DNA from: an uncultured Alphaproteobacteria bacterium
Lineage (GTDB): Bacteria > Pseudomonadota > Alphaproteobacteria > RUG11792
Assembly (NCBI GenBank): GCA_958448685.1
Contig: CAUDEV010000001.1
Location: 1 to 51,629, forward strand
Direction: 5' to 3'
Length of the DNA: 51,629 nucleotides
In this document: positions 43,560 to 51,629 of the stretch, one piece after another
How positions within the stretch are numbered: position 1 is the first letter of the stretch
Layout of the letters: each line of letters begins with the position of its first letter
Program-made: the position numbers and the translations under genes
The notes under the pieces: model-generated
What the model was told of the DNA's origin: nothing
The model's database searches: none
Seen by the model: only the letters and a program-made list of their open reading frames with translations

Positions 43560-43863
43560 TATTCAATATTTCTTTGGGAAGGTTTTCTAATTTAAAATTC
43601 GATATAAATAATTTCTTCTTTCTAGATTTTCGGCCACTTTTTATTACTAAGTTTGATTTGGCAATTTTAAATTTTTTTGAAATAAATTCTATAAGGGCCA
43701 TATTAGCTTGATTATCTGTTGGTTTTGCATGAACCATAATCTTTAAAAAATATTGGTTTTCAATGGATACCACTCCGGAAATAGTCTCTTTCTTTGCTCC
43801 AGGAGTTAAATAAACTGAAAACTCAATACCATTATTTACCTCCTTAAAGATTTTACCCAGCAT
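43540..43863 (-). CDS. yggU: DUF167/YggU-family protein
   Basis: The small conserved protein has 107 residues: VYLTPGAKKETISGV near residue 17, then the FLKIMVHAKPTDNQANMALIEFISKKFKIAKSNLVIKSG core with PxxxxANxxL typical of the family, and a Lys/Arg-rich R-K-S-R-K-K-K. Its function is not established. The last eight residues (NKEILSY) are encoded inside the transposase fragment and are probably not native. Its start overlaps the end of cckA by 11 bp. Confidence 0.85.
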   Translation of the reverse strand: MLGKIFKEVNNGIEFSVYLTPGAKKETISGVVSIENQYFLKIMVHAKPTDNQANMALIEFISKKFKIAKSNLVIKSGRKSRKKKLFISNFKLENLPKEILNKEILSY

Positions 43864-46219
43864 GGAGTATTTCCTTAACTTTCGTAGCTAAGTCTTTTAA
43901 GCTAAAAGGTTTTTGAAGAAAATGAATTTTTGAATTTTTTCCGATATCTTCTCTGAATGTATCTTTCGTATATCCGGAAATAAATATCGTTTCAAAATCA
44001 TTTATTGTTTCTCTTAGTTTTTTATTTAATGTCGGACCATCAATCTTTGGCATGACGACGTCTGTAATTAATAAATCAAATTTTTCTTTTTGTGCAATTT
44101 CCAATGCTTCTTCTCCAGAAGCTGCTTCCAATACCTTGTATCCTTTATCTTTTAAGGCTCTTGATGAAAATAACCTCACTGGATCTTCATCTTCCACTAA
44201 TAATATAGTTTCTGTGCCTGTTAAATCCCTTGAAACTTGCTCTGAATTGATTTTTTGAATAGTTTCTGTGCCTTGATATCTCGGAAGATAGATTTTGAAA
44301 TTTGTCCCTTTATTGAGTTCTGTTTCAACATTTATAAAACCTCCTGTTTGATTTACTATTCCATAAACAGTAGCCAATCCAAGACCTGTTCCTGATCCTG
44401 ATTCTTTTCGGGTTTTCTCGTCTTTGTCAGAAAAGAAAGGTTCAAAAATTTTCTCTATAAATTCAGGTTTTATTCCGCATCCTGTATCTATAACTTCTAT
44501 TAACACATAATCTCCGGAAGGTGCCGTGTCATAAACACATTTGAAATCTTTATCGGAAAAATAATTTCTTGTTTTTATTTTTAATTCACCCTTTCCAGAC
44601 ATAGCATCTCTTGCGTTTATTACCAAGTTTATTATTACCTGTTCGAATTGGTTAATATCAACTTTCACAGGCCAAATATCTCTTCCATGAATCATTTGAA
44701 AATCTATACCCACTCCTATTAATCTTTTTAATAAGGATGATAGATCTGTCAAAACTTCAGTTATTGAAACAATTTTTGGCATTAAAGTTTGTTGTCTTGA
44801 AAAAGCAAGTAATTGACGAACTAAATTAGCTGCTCTTCCAGCGTTTTGTTTTATTTGCATAACATCACTGTAAGAGGAATCATTGATGGTATATCTTTGA
44901 AGTAATAAATCGCAGAAACCTATCATTGCAGTTAATAAATTATTAAAATCATGTGCAATACCTCCTGCAAGCTGCCCCACTGCCTGGATTTTTTGGGATT
45001 GCATAAATTGTTGTTCGAGAATTTTCTGACTTGATATATCAACTAACTGAATCAGAAAAAGGGGTTCTTTCGAGATTTTATCTATTGGACTAACATACGC
45101 AATTGCTGTTGTGTTCCCATCAGATAGTTTTACTTCTACTGAAGAAGATTTTTGGTGTTTTAAATGTTCAATAAGCTCGTCGCTATTTGTTATAAATTCA
45201 GATAAATTTCCATTTTTAGTTAGTATTTTGTTTTTTTCTATTATTACTTTATCCTGAATCATTGCTGAAAAGGCGGGATTTATAGCTTTTATTGCTCCGT
45301 TAATATTTACAGTAATAGATGGAATAATTGAAAAAGAGAAGATATTTTGATTGATAGAGTTGTCTTGTCTCTCATTTTCAAAAGTTTCAGATTTCATTAT
45401 AATCCATGGCTGAATGGAGTTTTTTTGAGCTGGGGATTTTATTAATAAGGCATTAAAATCTTTTGAAAATTTAGGAGATATAATTACTTTGCAAGGTGTT
45501 TGTGAAGATATGTTATAATTAAAATCTTTTATAAATTCATTTATGCTTACACCAATAAGCTTTTCTCGGGAACTATTAAGTTGATTTGCAAATGTAATAT
45601 TGGAACCAATGATTATTCCTCTATTGTTTATATAAAATATCCCTAATGGAAAATGATCTAAAAATCTTTCAAGCTTCTCATGATTTTTAAATATCTTTTC
45701 ACTTTCCCAAAACTGCTTTGAAACATCTGTCAATGTGACAAGTGAAATAGATTCATCAATTAAAGAATCGTTTTCATTCAAAAAAGTTTCGGTTACAAGC
45801 CACCTTTTAAATTGGTTATTTAATCCCGAACCAGAACCTGATAACAAAGTATTGTAATTTTGTCTTTTTTCAAATAATTTATAGAACTTCTGAAAATCTT
45901 GAGATGCAGTAATCTTACCCATTAAATTTCGAAAAAATGAATCTTTATCTGAATATGATTGAGGATGAGTTGTATAAATTATATCTCCATTTTCATTGAA
46001 GGCAGCTAATTCATGATTGAAAGAAAGTGATTTTGAAACTGATCTGATTATATCCAAAAAATAATTAGACTTATCTAAATTTTGCTTTGTTTTGTAAAGG
46101 AATATACAAAGAAGCAAGATAATCAGAAAGAAAACAATTAGTGAAATACCTAAAAATTGATAACTTATGAGAATCTTTTGGTTAATAAATTCTAAGACTT
46201 TTTCCACAAAATTAGACAA
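43853..46219 (-). CDS. cckA: Hybrid histidine kinase of the CckA type
   Basis: A 788-residue alphaproteobacterial cell-cycle sensor kinase. One membrane helix (residues 18-41) is followed by PAS-like domains, then the HisKA box QLAGGIAHDFNNLLTAMIGF with phosphorylated His near residue 423. The N, G1 and G2 boxes of the ATPase follow (NLVINARDAM, DTGCGI, GSGTGLGLATVYGI near 585-615). The C-terminal receiver domain has LLITDVVMPKIDG with phospho-acceptor Asp near residue 720. In Caulobacter, CckA feeds phosphate to ChpT and CtrA. Compared with Caulobacter CckA, only one clear membrane helix is visible. The gene is transcribed away from the CNT transporter, whose start lies 110 bp upstream. This gene is one of the strongest pointers to an alphaproteobacterium. 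Confidence 0.93.
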   Translation of the reverse strand: MSNFVEKVLEFINQKILISYQFLGISLIVFFLIILLLCIFLYKTKQNLDKSNYFLDIIRSVSKSLSFNHELAAFNENGDIIYTTHPQSYSDKDSFFRNLMGKITASQDFQKFYKLFEKRQNYNTLLSGSGSGLNNQFKRWLVTETFLNENDSLIDESISLVTLTDVSKQFWESEKIFKNHEKLERFLDHFPLGIFYINNRGIIIGSNITFANQLNSSREKLIGVSINEFIKDFNYNISSQTPCKVIISPKFSKDFNALLIKSPAQKNSIQPWIIMKSETFENERQDNSINQNIFSFSIIPSITVNINGAIKAINPAFSAMIQDKVIIEKNKILTKNGNLSEFITNSDELIEHLKHQKSSSVEVKLSDGNTTAIAYVSPIDKISKEPLFLIQLVDISSQKILEQQFMQSQKIQAVGQLAGGIAHDFNNLLTAMIGFCDLLLQRYTINDSSYSDVMQIKQNAGRAANLVRQLLAFSRQQTLMPKIVSITEVLTDLSSLLKRLIGVGIDFQMIHGRDIWPVKVDINQFEQVIINLVINARDAMSGKGELKIKTRNYFSDKDFKCVYDTAPSGDYVLIEVIDTGCGIKPEFIEKIFEPFFSDKDEKTRKESGSGTGLGLATVYGIVNQTGGFINVETELNKGTNFKIYLPRYQGTETIQKINSEQVSRDLTGTETILLVEDEDPVRLFSSRALKDKGYKVLEAASGEEALEIAQKEKFDLLITDVVMPKIDGPTLNKKLRETINDFETIFISGYTKDTFREDIGKNSKIHFLQKPFSLKDLATKVKEILHAG

Positions 46220-46329
46220 GTTGCCTATTTGATTTTTCCACTCTTTCTTTATTATAACAAAAAAAATTTGAAAATCTCATAATAAAGTTGTAAACTCCAA
46301 GAGACTGTTTGTTATAGAGGTATATAAAA

Positions 46330-47580
46330 ATGTTAAGATCAATAGTCGGATATGTTCTGTTTCTTGTAGCAACTTTATGGTTATGCGAAGATAAGGATAT
46401 AAAATTTGGAAGAAATTGGAGACCTGTTATTTATGGCATAATATTTCAATGTGGAGTTATGTTTTTAATGACAAATTTGCCAGCATTTATATCGGGAATA
46501 GAATATGTTGCAAGAGGATTTATGCGTTTAAAAGATGCAACTCTAGAAGGAACTAAATTTGTTTTTGGATATGTCGGAGGTGGTGATTTGCCATTTGAAT
46601 TGAAAGAAAATGGAATTCCATTTGTTTTTGCATTCCAAGTATTACCTACAGTTATTTTAGTCAGTGGTTTATCCGCAATTTTAACTTATCTTAAAATATT
46701 GCCGATTTTTTCAAAAATGATAGGATCAGTTTTCAGATTTGTTTTTAGAATCAAAGATTCAATAGGAATGGTTGCTGCTGCAAAGATATTTGTTGGACAA
46801 CTTGAAGCCCCTTTGTTGATAAAACATAAATTACAATACCTTCCAAAATCAGATATATTTATTATATTATCATTGGCATTTGCAACGACTTCATGTGCGG
46901 TTATGCCTATATATGCAAGTGTACTAGATGGACTTTGCCCGAATCCGATGAAACATATAATAATTTCAACTGTTTTAAGTGTTATTTCTGTTTTAATCGT
47001 ATGTTCTGTTGCAATGCCTGAAGATAAACTTGAATATAATTATAAAGACGATGAAAAACCTGAAGAACAGCAATACACGAGCTTTATGAGTGCTATGTCA
47101 AAAGGTCTTTCTGACGGAACATTTGTTTGGTGGTCTATTATAGGTTCATTAATCGGCATGATTGCTCTAATCACTCTAGCAAATTATTTATTAGCTTTAT
47201 TACCGAATTATTCTGGCTCTCCTATAACTTTACAAAGAATTTTTGGATTTTTTATGTATCCTTTTGCTTGGCTTATGGGAATAGAAAGCTCGGATTTATC
47301 CGCTGTATCCCAAATCTTGGGGACCAAAATGGCTTTAAATGAGACTATTGCATTTTTCGATTTGGCGAAGGCTAATATTTCTCAGGAAAGTATTTTAAAA
47401 ACTATATATGCAATAAATAACTTTGGTAATTTTTCATGTATTGGAATAACTGTTGCAGGTTTGACAGCTTTGGCTCCAAGTCAAAAGAATATAGTAACTT
47501 TAGCAGGAAAAGCTTTTGTTGCTGGATTTTTAGCTTCAGGATTAACCGCAACATTAGCCAGTGCTTTCTTTTCTATTTAA
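46330..47580 (+). CDS. Concentrative nucleoside transporter (NupC/CNT family)
   Basis: An inner-membrane, cation-coupled importer of nucleosides. The 416-residue protein has eight or more membrane helices with the family motifs GVMFLMTNLP near residue 43, the FVFAFQVLPTVILVSGL helix near residue 98, and GQLEAPLLIKHKLQYLPKSDIF near residue 156 (the G-x-x-E-A-P-L nucleoside-binding hairpin), followed by LAFATTSCAVMPIYAS. The C-terminal NNFGNFSCIGITVAG is also conserved. Scavenging nucleosides fits a host-dependent lifestyle. It lies 12 bp before acs, with a ribosome site for each. Confidence 0.9.
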   Translation: MLRSIVGYVLFLVATLWLCEDKDIKFGRNWRPVIYGIIFQCGVMFLMTNLPAFISGIEYVARGFMRLKDATLEGTKFVFGYVGGGDLPFELKENGIPFVFAFQVLPTVILVSGLSAILTYLKILPIFSKMIGSVFRFVFRIKDSIGMVAAAKIFVGQLEAPLLIKHKLQYLPKSDIFIILSLAFATTSCAVMPIYASVLDGLCPNPMKHIIISTVLSVISVLIVCSVAMPEDKLEYNYKDDEKPEEQQYTSFMSAMSKGLSDGTFVWWSIIGSLIGMIALITLANYLLALLPNYSGSPITLQRIFGFFMYPFAWLMGIESSDLSAVSQILGTKMALNETIAFFDLAKANISQESILKTIYAINNFGNFSCIGITVAGLTALAPSQKNIVTLAGKAFVAGFLASGLTATLASAFFSI

Positions 47581-47592
47581 AAAGGAGATTTT

Positions 47593-49533
47593 ATGCAGAC
47601 TATAATAGATAAGGCTTTTTTACAACATAAAGATGCATGGAGAAATAAAGAAATTTATAAGAAAATATACGATTTCTCCATACAAAATCCAGAAGAATAT
47701 TGGAGAGCTCAGATTGATACATTGTCATGGACAAAAACACCCAATATTGTTATGGAAAAAAAGCCTCATGGAGCCACAAAATGGTTTCCTGATGGAAAAA
47801 TTAATGCTTGTTATAACTGCGTTGATCGCCATGCTGAAAAAAATCCGAATAAAACTGCAATTATTTGGCAAAGTGAAACAGACATTGAACGATATGAATA
47901 CATTTCATTCAAAAAGTTGAAAGAGGAAGTTTGCAGATTTGCAAATACATTGAAGAAACTAGACCTTACAAGAAAAGATTATGTCACAATATATATGCCT
48001 ATGGTTCCTGAAGGAGTTTATGCCTGCTTAGCTTGTACTCGTCTTGGAATTCCATATACAGCAGTGTTTGCAGGCTTTTCACCAAGCGCAGTTGCTCTTC
48101 GTATGAATGATTGCGGATCTAATTTTATTATCACATGTGATGGAAACTCAAGAGGAGGAAAAATCATTCCTCTGAAAAAAAATATTGACGAAGCAAGGAA
48201 AATTTGCAAACGAGAAATACGCTCACTTATAGTAAAACGCCAAAATATTGATATTGATTGGGACGATAAACTTGATTTCGACTATTATGACATTTCAAAG
48301 GATCAATCTACTGATTGTGAAATTGCTGACACAGATTCTGATTCTGAATTATTTATTTTATATACTTCCGGTTCTGTTGGAAAACCAAAAGGTGTTACAA
48401 TGGGAACTGGTGGTTTTCTGATGTTTTCAGGATTAACAGGAAAATATTTCTTTAATCAATTTGATGATGAGATTTTCTGGGGATCAGGAGATATCGGATG
48501 GATGGGAGGACATGCATATGCCCTGTATTCTGCTTTATGTAATGGAGTTACATCTGTTTTCTTTGAAGGCATTCCAACATATCCGAGAAACTCGATTTTC
48601 TGGGAAATTATTGATAAACATAAAGTAACATCTTTCAACACAGCTCCAACAGCACTCAGAGCTATGATGAAACATTCCGAAGAAACGCTAGCTAACACTT
48701 CTCGTGATTCTTTGAAATATCTTGGCGTTTTCGGAGAAATTTTGAATAAAGATGCCTGGTATTGGTATTTCAATGAAGTTGGAAAAGGAAGATGCCCTAT
48801 AGTCAATATGTGGGGACAAACCGAGCTTGGAGGAGTTCCAACAGCTCCTTTGAGTTGTTTGGAGGATATGAAAACTTATGGACATATTGGACGTCAATTT
48901 TTTGGTTGCAAATTAATACTAAAAGATGAAGATGACAATGACATTACAACCCCTGAAACAACTGGAGCTATGTTTATTAAATATCCTATTCCGGGAATGT
49001 TAATACGAGTTTTTGGTGATGAAAATGCTCTTGAAAAAATGTATTATTCACAATCGAAAGAAGATATATATTGTACAGGAGACGAAGCTTATTTCGATTT
49101 TGATGGCAATTTCTGGGTAACTGGAAGAATAGATGATGTTTTGAATGTTTCTGGACACAGAATAAGCCCTATTGAAATTGAAGAAGTCATTGCCGGATGT
49201 GAGGTTGTTGCTGAAGTATCTGTTGTGGGGTATCCTCATGAAGTCAAAGGAGAAGGGATTTATGCTTTCGTAGTTTTGAAAAAGGAAATAACTGACGAGC
49301 AAAGAAGAAATGCTACGAAATTAATTTCTGATAGAGTGAGAAAAATCATAAGTCCAATAACAAAACCGGATATAATTTCAATAGTTAACGATCTTCCAAA
49401 GACACGTTCTGGAAAAATTATGCGAAGAATATTAAGAAAAATCGCAGCTAATGACGTTCAAGATTTCGAAGATTTAACAACCATCTCCAATCCTGATTGT
49501 ATTGAAGATATAATAAATACGTTAAAAAGTTAA
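47593..49533 (+). CDS. acs: Acetyl-CoA synthetase
   Basis: An AMP-forming acyl-CoA ligase. The P-loop YTSGSVGKPKGV is near residue 258, the WGQTELGG acyl-adenylate motif near residue 411, the conserved YCTGDEA (hinge Asp) near residue 495, and the lysine motif LPKTRSGKIMRRILRK near residue 600, with the Lys that is acetylated in other species. The length of 646 residues is normal. It converts acetate (perhaps also propionate) to the CoA ester. It directly follows the nucleoside transporter with AAAAGGAG as ribosome site. Confidence 0.94.
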   Translation: MQTIIDKAFLQHKDAWRNKEIYKKIYDFSIQNPEEYWRAQIDTLSWTKTPNIVMEKKPHGATKWFPDGKINACYNCVDRHAEKNPNKTAIIWQSETDIERYEYISFKKLKEEVCRFANTLKKLDLTRKDYVTIYMPMVPEGVYACLACTRLGIPYTAVFAGFSPSAVALRMNDCGSNFIITCDGNSRGGKIIPLKKNIDEARKICKREIRSLIVKRQNIDIDWDDKLDFDYYDISKDQSTDCEIADTDSDSELFILYTSGSVGKPKGVTMGTGGFLMFSGLTGKYFFNQFDDEIFWGSGDIGWMGGHAYALYSALCNGVTSVFFEGIPTYPRNSIFWEIIDKHKVTSFNTAPTALRAMMKHSEETLANTSRDSLKYLGVFGEILNKDAWYWYFNEVGKGRCPIVNMWGQTELGGVPTAPLSCLEDMKTYGHIGRQFFGCKLILKDEDDNDITTPETTGAMFIKYPIPGMLIRVFGDENALEKMYYSQSKEDIYCTGDEAYFDFDGNFWVTGRIDDVLNVSGHRISPIEIEEVIAGCEVVAEVSVVGYPHEVKGEGIYAFVVLKKEITDEQRRNATKLISDRVRKIISPITKPDIISIVNDLPKTRSGKIMRRILRKIAANDVQDFEDLTTISNPDCIEDIINTLKS

Positions 49534-49641
49534 GATTATTCTTATATTTATTTAAAAATTTAAATATTAAAAAGTTTTGTTTTTTGGATTTATGGTAGTT
49601 CATATAATGAAAGTTAGTTAACTAATAAGGATAATATTTTT

Positions 49642-49797
49642 ATTAATAAAAATATTATTAGACTCGCGCTTGCCGGTGTCATAGCCTCTAGTTCTTTAGC
49701 TATGGCATCTTCAAGTTATACCTTTGAATCAACGTATGATCCAATGAATGATCCGACGAATCCGGCCAGTCCTATGTATGGTCCCACGATGATGTAA
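49642..49797 (+). CDS. Tiny secreted peptide with ATT in place of ATG
   Basis: A 51-residue reading frame opens at ATT (49642-49644), not ATG, 9 bp after AAGGA, and is followed by a typical signal peptide (NKNIIRLALAGVIASSS, cut after LAMA). The mature part of about 29 residues is rich in Asp, Pro, Met and Thr (YDPMNDPTNPASPMYGPTMM). Without a usable ATG it may be translated from ATT at low level, or the start was lost. No in-frame ATG lies before the signal peptide end. The rest of 49534-49641 has only A+T-rich sequence. Confidence 0.4.
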   Translation: MNKNIIRLALAGVIASSSLAMASSSYTFESTYDPMNDPTNPASPMYGPTMM

Positions 49798-49834
49798 TAG
49801 GTGTTTAGCTGAATTTGGACTATATCATATTACG

Positions 49835-49857
49835 AGAAGAGGTGTTTTGCCTCTTCT
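49835..49857. terminator. Intergenic terminator hairpin
   Basis: AGAAGAGG (49835-49842) and CCTCTTCT (49850-49857) form an 8-bp stem with a 7-nt loop between convergent genes. A short GTTTC follows on the plus strand. It lies 38 bp after the small-peptide stop and 22 bp past the 3' end of the minus-strand gene, so it may end both transcripts. Confidence 0.6.
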
Positions 49858-49878
49858 GTTTCAATAACTTTTCGTATC

Positions 49879-50555
49879 CTACATTTTGTCATCAAATAAT
49901 TCTTTCAATTTCGCTGTCACAAAGTTTATGCCACTGAGACGACATATCATTTTTTGACGACAAAATGACGGGATGAGATCATTAAAATGGTCGTATAAAA
50001 AATTAATTAAAAAATATAGTTCTTTGATTTTTTGATTATCATAGCCGTTTTTTTTCATTACTACAGCTAGATTCTTATAAGAGCCGGGATAAGAGTCACC
50101 ATTCTGCAATAACTCAGAAGGTACTTCTATTTCGTCTTGTAAAAAACGTTTAAGGAAAAGCTGAGTGTAAAAACTTACTCTATCTTTCATGTAAATTCGT
50201 AAGAATGATATACGATTTTGCTTTTCAGAGGAAATATTCCGATTTCTAAATAATTCTTTATTCAAACAGCTGTGCTCTTTATCCAGCTCTTTCAAGGATA
50301 TACTGTTGCATTCTTCATAATTGCTTTTATAACTGGGGTCATAAACGAATTTTGAATTGAATGCATTTATTTCATTTTTAGACAAGGGACTGCTTATTGT
50401 GAGCTTTATATCTGTACTCAAATCAGAAACATTTGTCTTAAAAAAGAAGGATCTGAAGAGACCGTATAGAGTAAAATACTTTCAAGTGATGCAGCTTCGT
50501 ATATGGTTATACAATTTATCAAAAGCATAACGGGTAAGAATTTTAAAATTTTCAT
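49879..50555 (-). pseudogene. Secreted protein, frameshifted in a T-run
   Basis: ATG 50555 opens a frame with a signal peptide (MKILKFLPVMLLINCITIYEA) and continues to SSDPSF, where a six-T run occurs. From there it goes out of frame and stops after LRQMFLI. Adding one T gives SSDPSFFKTNVSDLSTDIKLT, which is the start of the long frame ending at 49879 (180 codons from its first usable start). So one missing T breaks a gene of about 225 residues. The mature protein has no recognised domain; it is charged and helical with an RLSGINFV stretch near the end. It is a host gene lesion comparable to those in the prophage. Confidence 0.6.
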
Positions 50556-50628
50556 AAGTTTAATAAAAAATAATTAACATTGTCGCATTTTAATACAACT
50601 ATAGGTGATTGTCAATAATTAAAATATA

Positions 50629-51629
50629 TTATGGAATATGTATTGATTCTTCTTCAATTATGTCTTCCTCATCGGTTTCATAAAGCTTGTCAAGCAAAGC
50701 GCTCATTTTTGGTTTTCCTTTTGTGTTTTCTATAAATATCGACTCATCTTCTATTACTACCTTATCCAAAATTTCTTTCTTATCTATTTGAGCAAAAAGA
50801 CTATTTTTTGCATTTTTCAAGTTTTGTGTTTTGTTTGTTATAGGATAGTCTTTGAAATATTTATCCATTAATTGTGCAGCATACATATCTCTTGATTTTG
50901 CATTTTCACCCCCCATTACAACAACAAACAGGCGTTTTGCTTTTCCTGTTTTGCTATACCTTATGGCAGTTACTAAAAGATTATATCCTGACGCATTAAT
51001 ATATCCTGTTTTGGCTCCATCAGCTCCTTTGTACCAATGCAATATTTTGCAATGAGTGCTATAAGTTTTTGATTTATAAGTGAATTGTTTTAAGCAAAAT
51101 AGATGTCTGTATTGGGGAAAATCTTTATATAAAGCTATTCCCAATCGAGCGAGATCTCTCGCACAGCTTTTTTGTTTTTTGTTTGGAACGCCTGAAGGAT
51201 TAACGAAATTTGTATTTCTCATACCTAATAACCGGCATTTTTGATTCATAAGAGCGCAAAATTTTGTAACATTTCCAGCTATTCCTTCTGCCGCAACAAC
51301 AGCAGCATCATTTGCAGATTTTATAAATAATGCTTTTATAAGATTTAAAACGCTGATCTTTTCTCCGACTTTTAAGCCTAATTTTGAAGGCATTTGATTG
51401 CAGGCAAATTTCGAAGCTTTAAATTTTGTATTGAAGGTAATTTTGCCTTTTTTTATATGATCAAAGAGGATATAAATAGTTATAAGTTTTGTTATCGAGG
51501 CCGGAAACCTTGAGGTTGTAGCTCTATCTGAAAATAAAACCTTATTTCCATTTGTATAATCGATAACTATTGCCGCCTTTTTAGAAGTATTCGCATTTAA
51601 AATCGGAATAAGAAAAAAACAGATTAAAA
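50629..51629 (-). CDS. D-alanyl-D-alanine carboxypeptidase (PBP5/DacF class), 5' end beyond window
   Basis: The frame is open to the right edge. The window already includes a hydrophobic run (CFFLIPILNA) that is most likely the end of the signal peptide, so only a few residues are missing. The catalytic motifs are present: SITK (SxxK) after TTSRFPA, SAN (KSANDAA) and KTG (GAKTGYINASG). The C-terminal part after residue about 260 is Glu/Ile-rich (DEEDIIEEESIHIP). The enzyme trims the terminal D-Ala of peptidoglycan stem peptides in the periplasm. An internal ATG at 51393 would remove the active-site Ser and is not the start. The presence of this enzyme means the organism still makes peptidoglycan. 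Confidence 0.9.
   Translation of the reverse strand, partial: LICFFLIPILNANTSKKAAIVIDYTNGNKVLFSDRATTSRFPASITKLITIYILFDHIKKGKITFNTKFKASKFACNQMPSKLGLKVGEKISVLNLIKALFIKSANDAAVVAAEGIAGNVTKFCALMNQKCRLLGMRNTNFVNPSGVPNKKQKSCARDLARLGIALYKDFPQYRHLFCLKQFTYKSKTYSTHCKILHWYKGADGAKTGYINASGYNLLVTAIRYSKTGKAKRLFVVVMGGENAKSRDMYAAQLMDKYFKDYPITNKTQNLKNAKNSLFAQIDKKEILDKVVIEDESIFIENTKGKPKMSALLDKLYETDEEDIIEEESIHIP

Noticed and set aside
1..51629. CRISPR arrays and rRNA genes
   Set aside because: No regularly spaced direct repeats and no rRNA-like stretch are seen; the only RNA gene I can support with confidence is tRNA-Leu at 43160-43246.

Overview
The window looks like the chromosome of an AT-rich alphaproteobacterium, probably an intracellular symbiont of the Holosporales/Rickettsiales kind. 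The support is a CckA-type hybrid histidine kinase, canonical parS sites beside rsmG-parA-parB, AT-rich codon use, a nucleoside importer and many decaying genes. The genus cannot be named from the sequence alone.

Layout: (1) About 240-25,010 is a decaying podovirus-type (T7-like morphogenesis) prophage. On its left are small minus-strand early genes split by an IS110-family insertion, a Panacea-type toxin-antitoxin pair, and a plus-strand recombination cassette (ERF annealing protein, a GNAT-like protein, a VRR-NUC nuclease). The centre is a long minus-strand virion operon: a gp14-like protein, gp15-like protein, gp16-like protein, tail fibre, an unknown 450-codon gene, portal and tail nozzle. 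The terminase large subunit and two small genes lie divergently on the plus strand, and a minus-strand replication/early operon ends the element. The virion operon has been cut by a deletion that joins the first half of the portal to a nozzle lacking its N-terminus, with no capsid, scaffold or tail-tube gene between them. At least eight other phage genes carry a single nonsense codon or frameshift. I found no integrase and no att site.

(2) 25,417-43,054 is compact host sequence: ruvC, an HlyD/ABC-ATPase/ABC-2 export operon, a secreted repeat-rich surface protein, pnp, then the minus-strand run gatC-thrS-radical SAM activase-tsaB-rimI-rsmG-parA-parB with four parS sites inside or beside rimI and rsmG, ruvB, a MORN-repeat protein and a small MlaC-like secreted protein. 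(3) 43,160-51,629 holds tRNA-Leu(CAA), a DDE transposase fragment, yggU, cckA, a concentrative nucleoside transporter, acetyl-CoA synthetase, a tiny secreted peptide whose start codon is ATT, a frameshifted secreted protein and a D,D-carboxypeptidase that runs off the right edge.

The most novel element I see is a 42-bp palindrome present in four copies (113, 25,105, 31,539 and 41,764). Each copy has 15-bp arms and a 12-nt loop. Four stem pairs covary between copies, and the loop points the same way in all four, whatever the direction of the neighbouring genes. Housekeeping genes across 25 kb are intact while prophage genes are riddled with lesions, so the lesions are more likely real decay than sequencing error.
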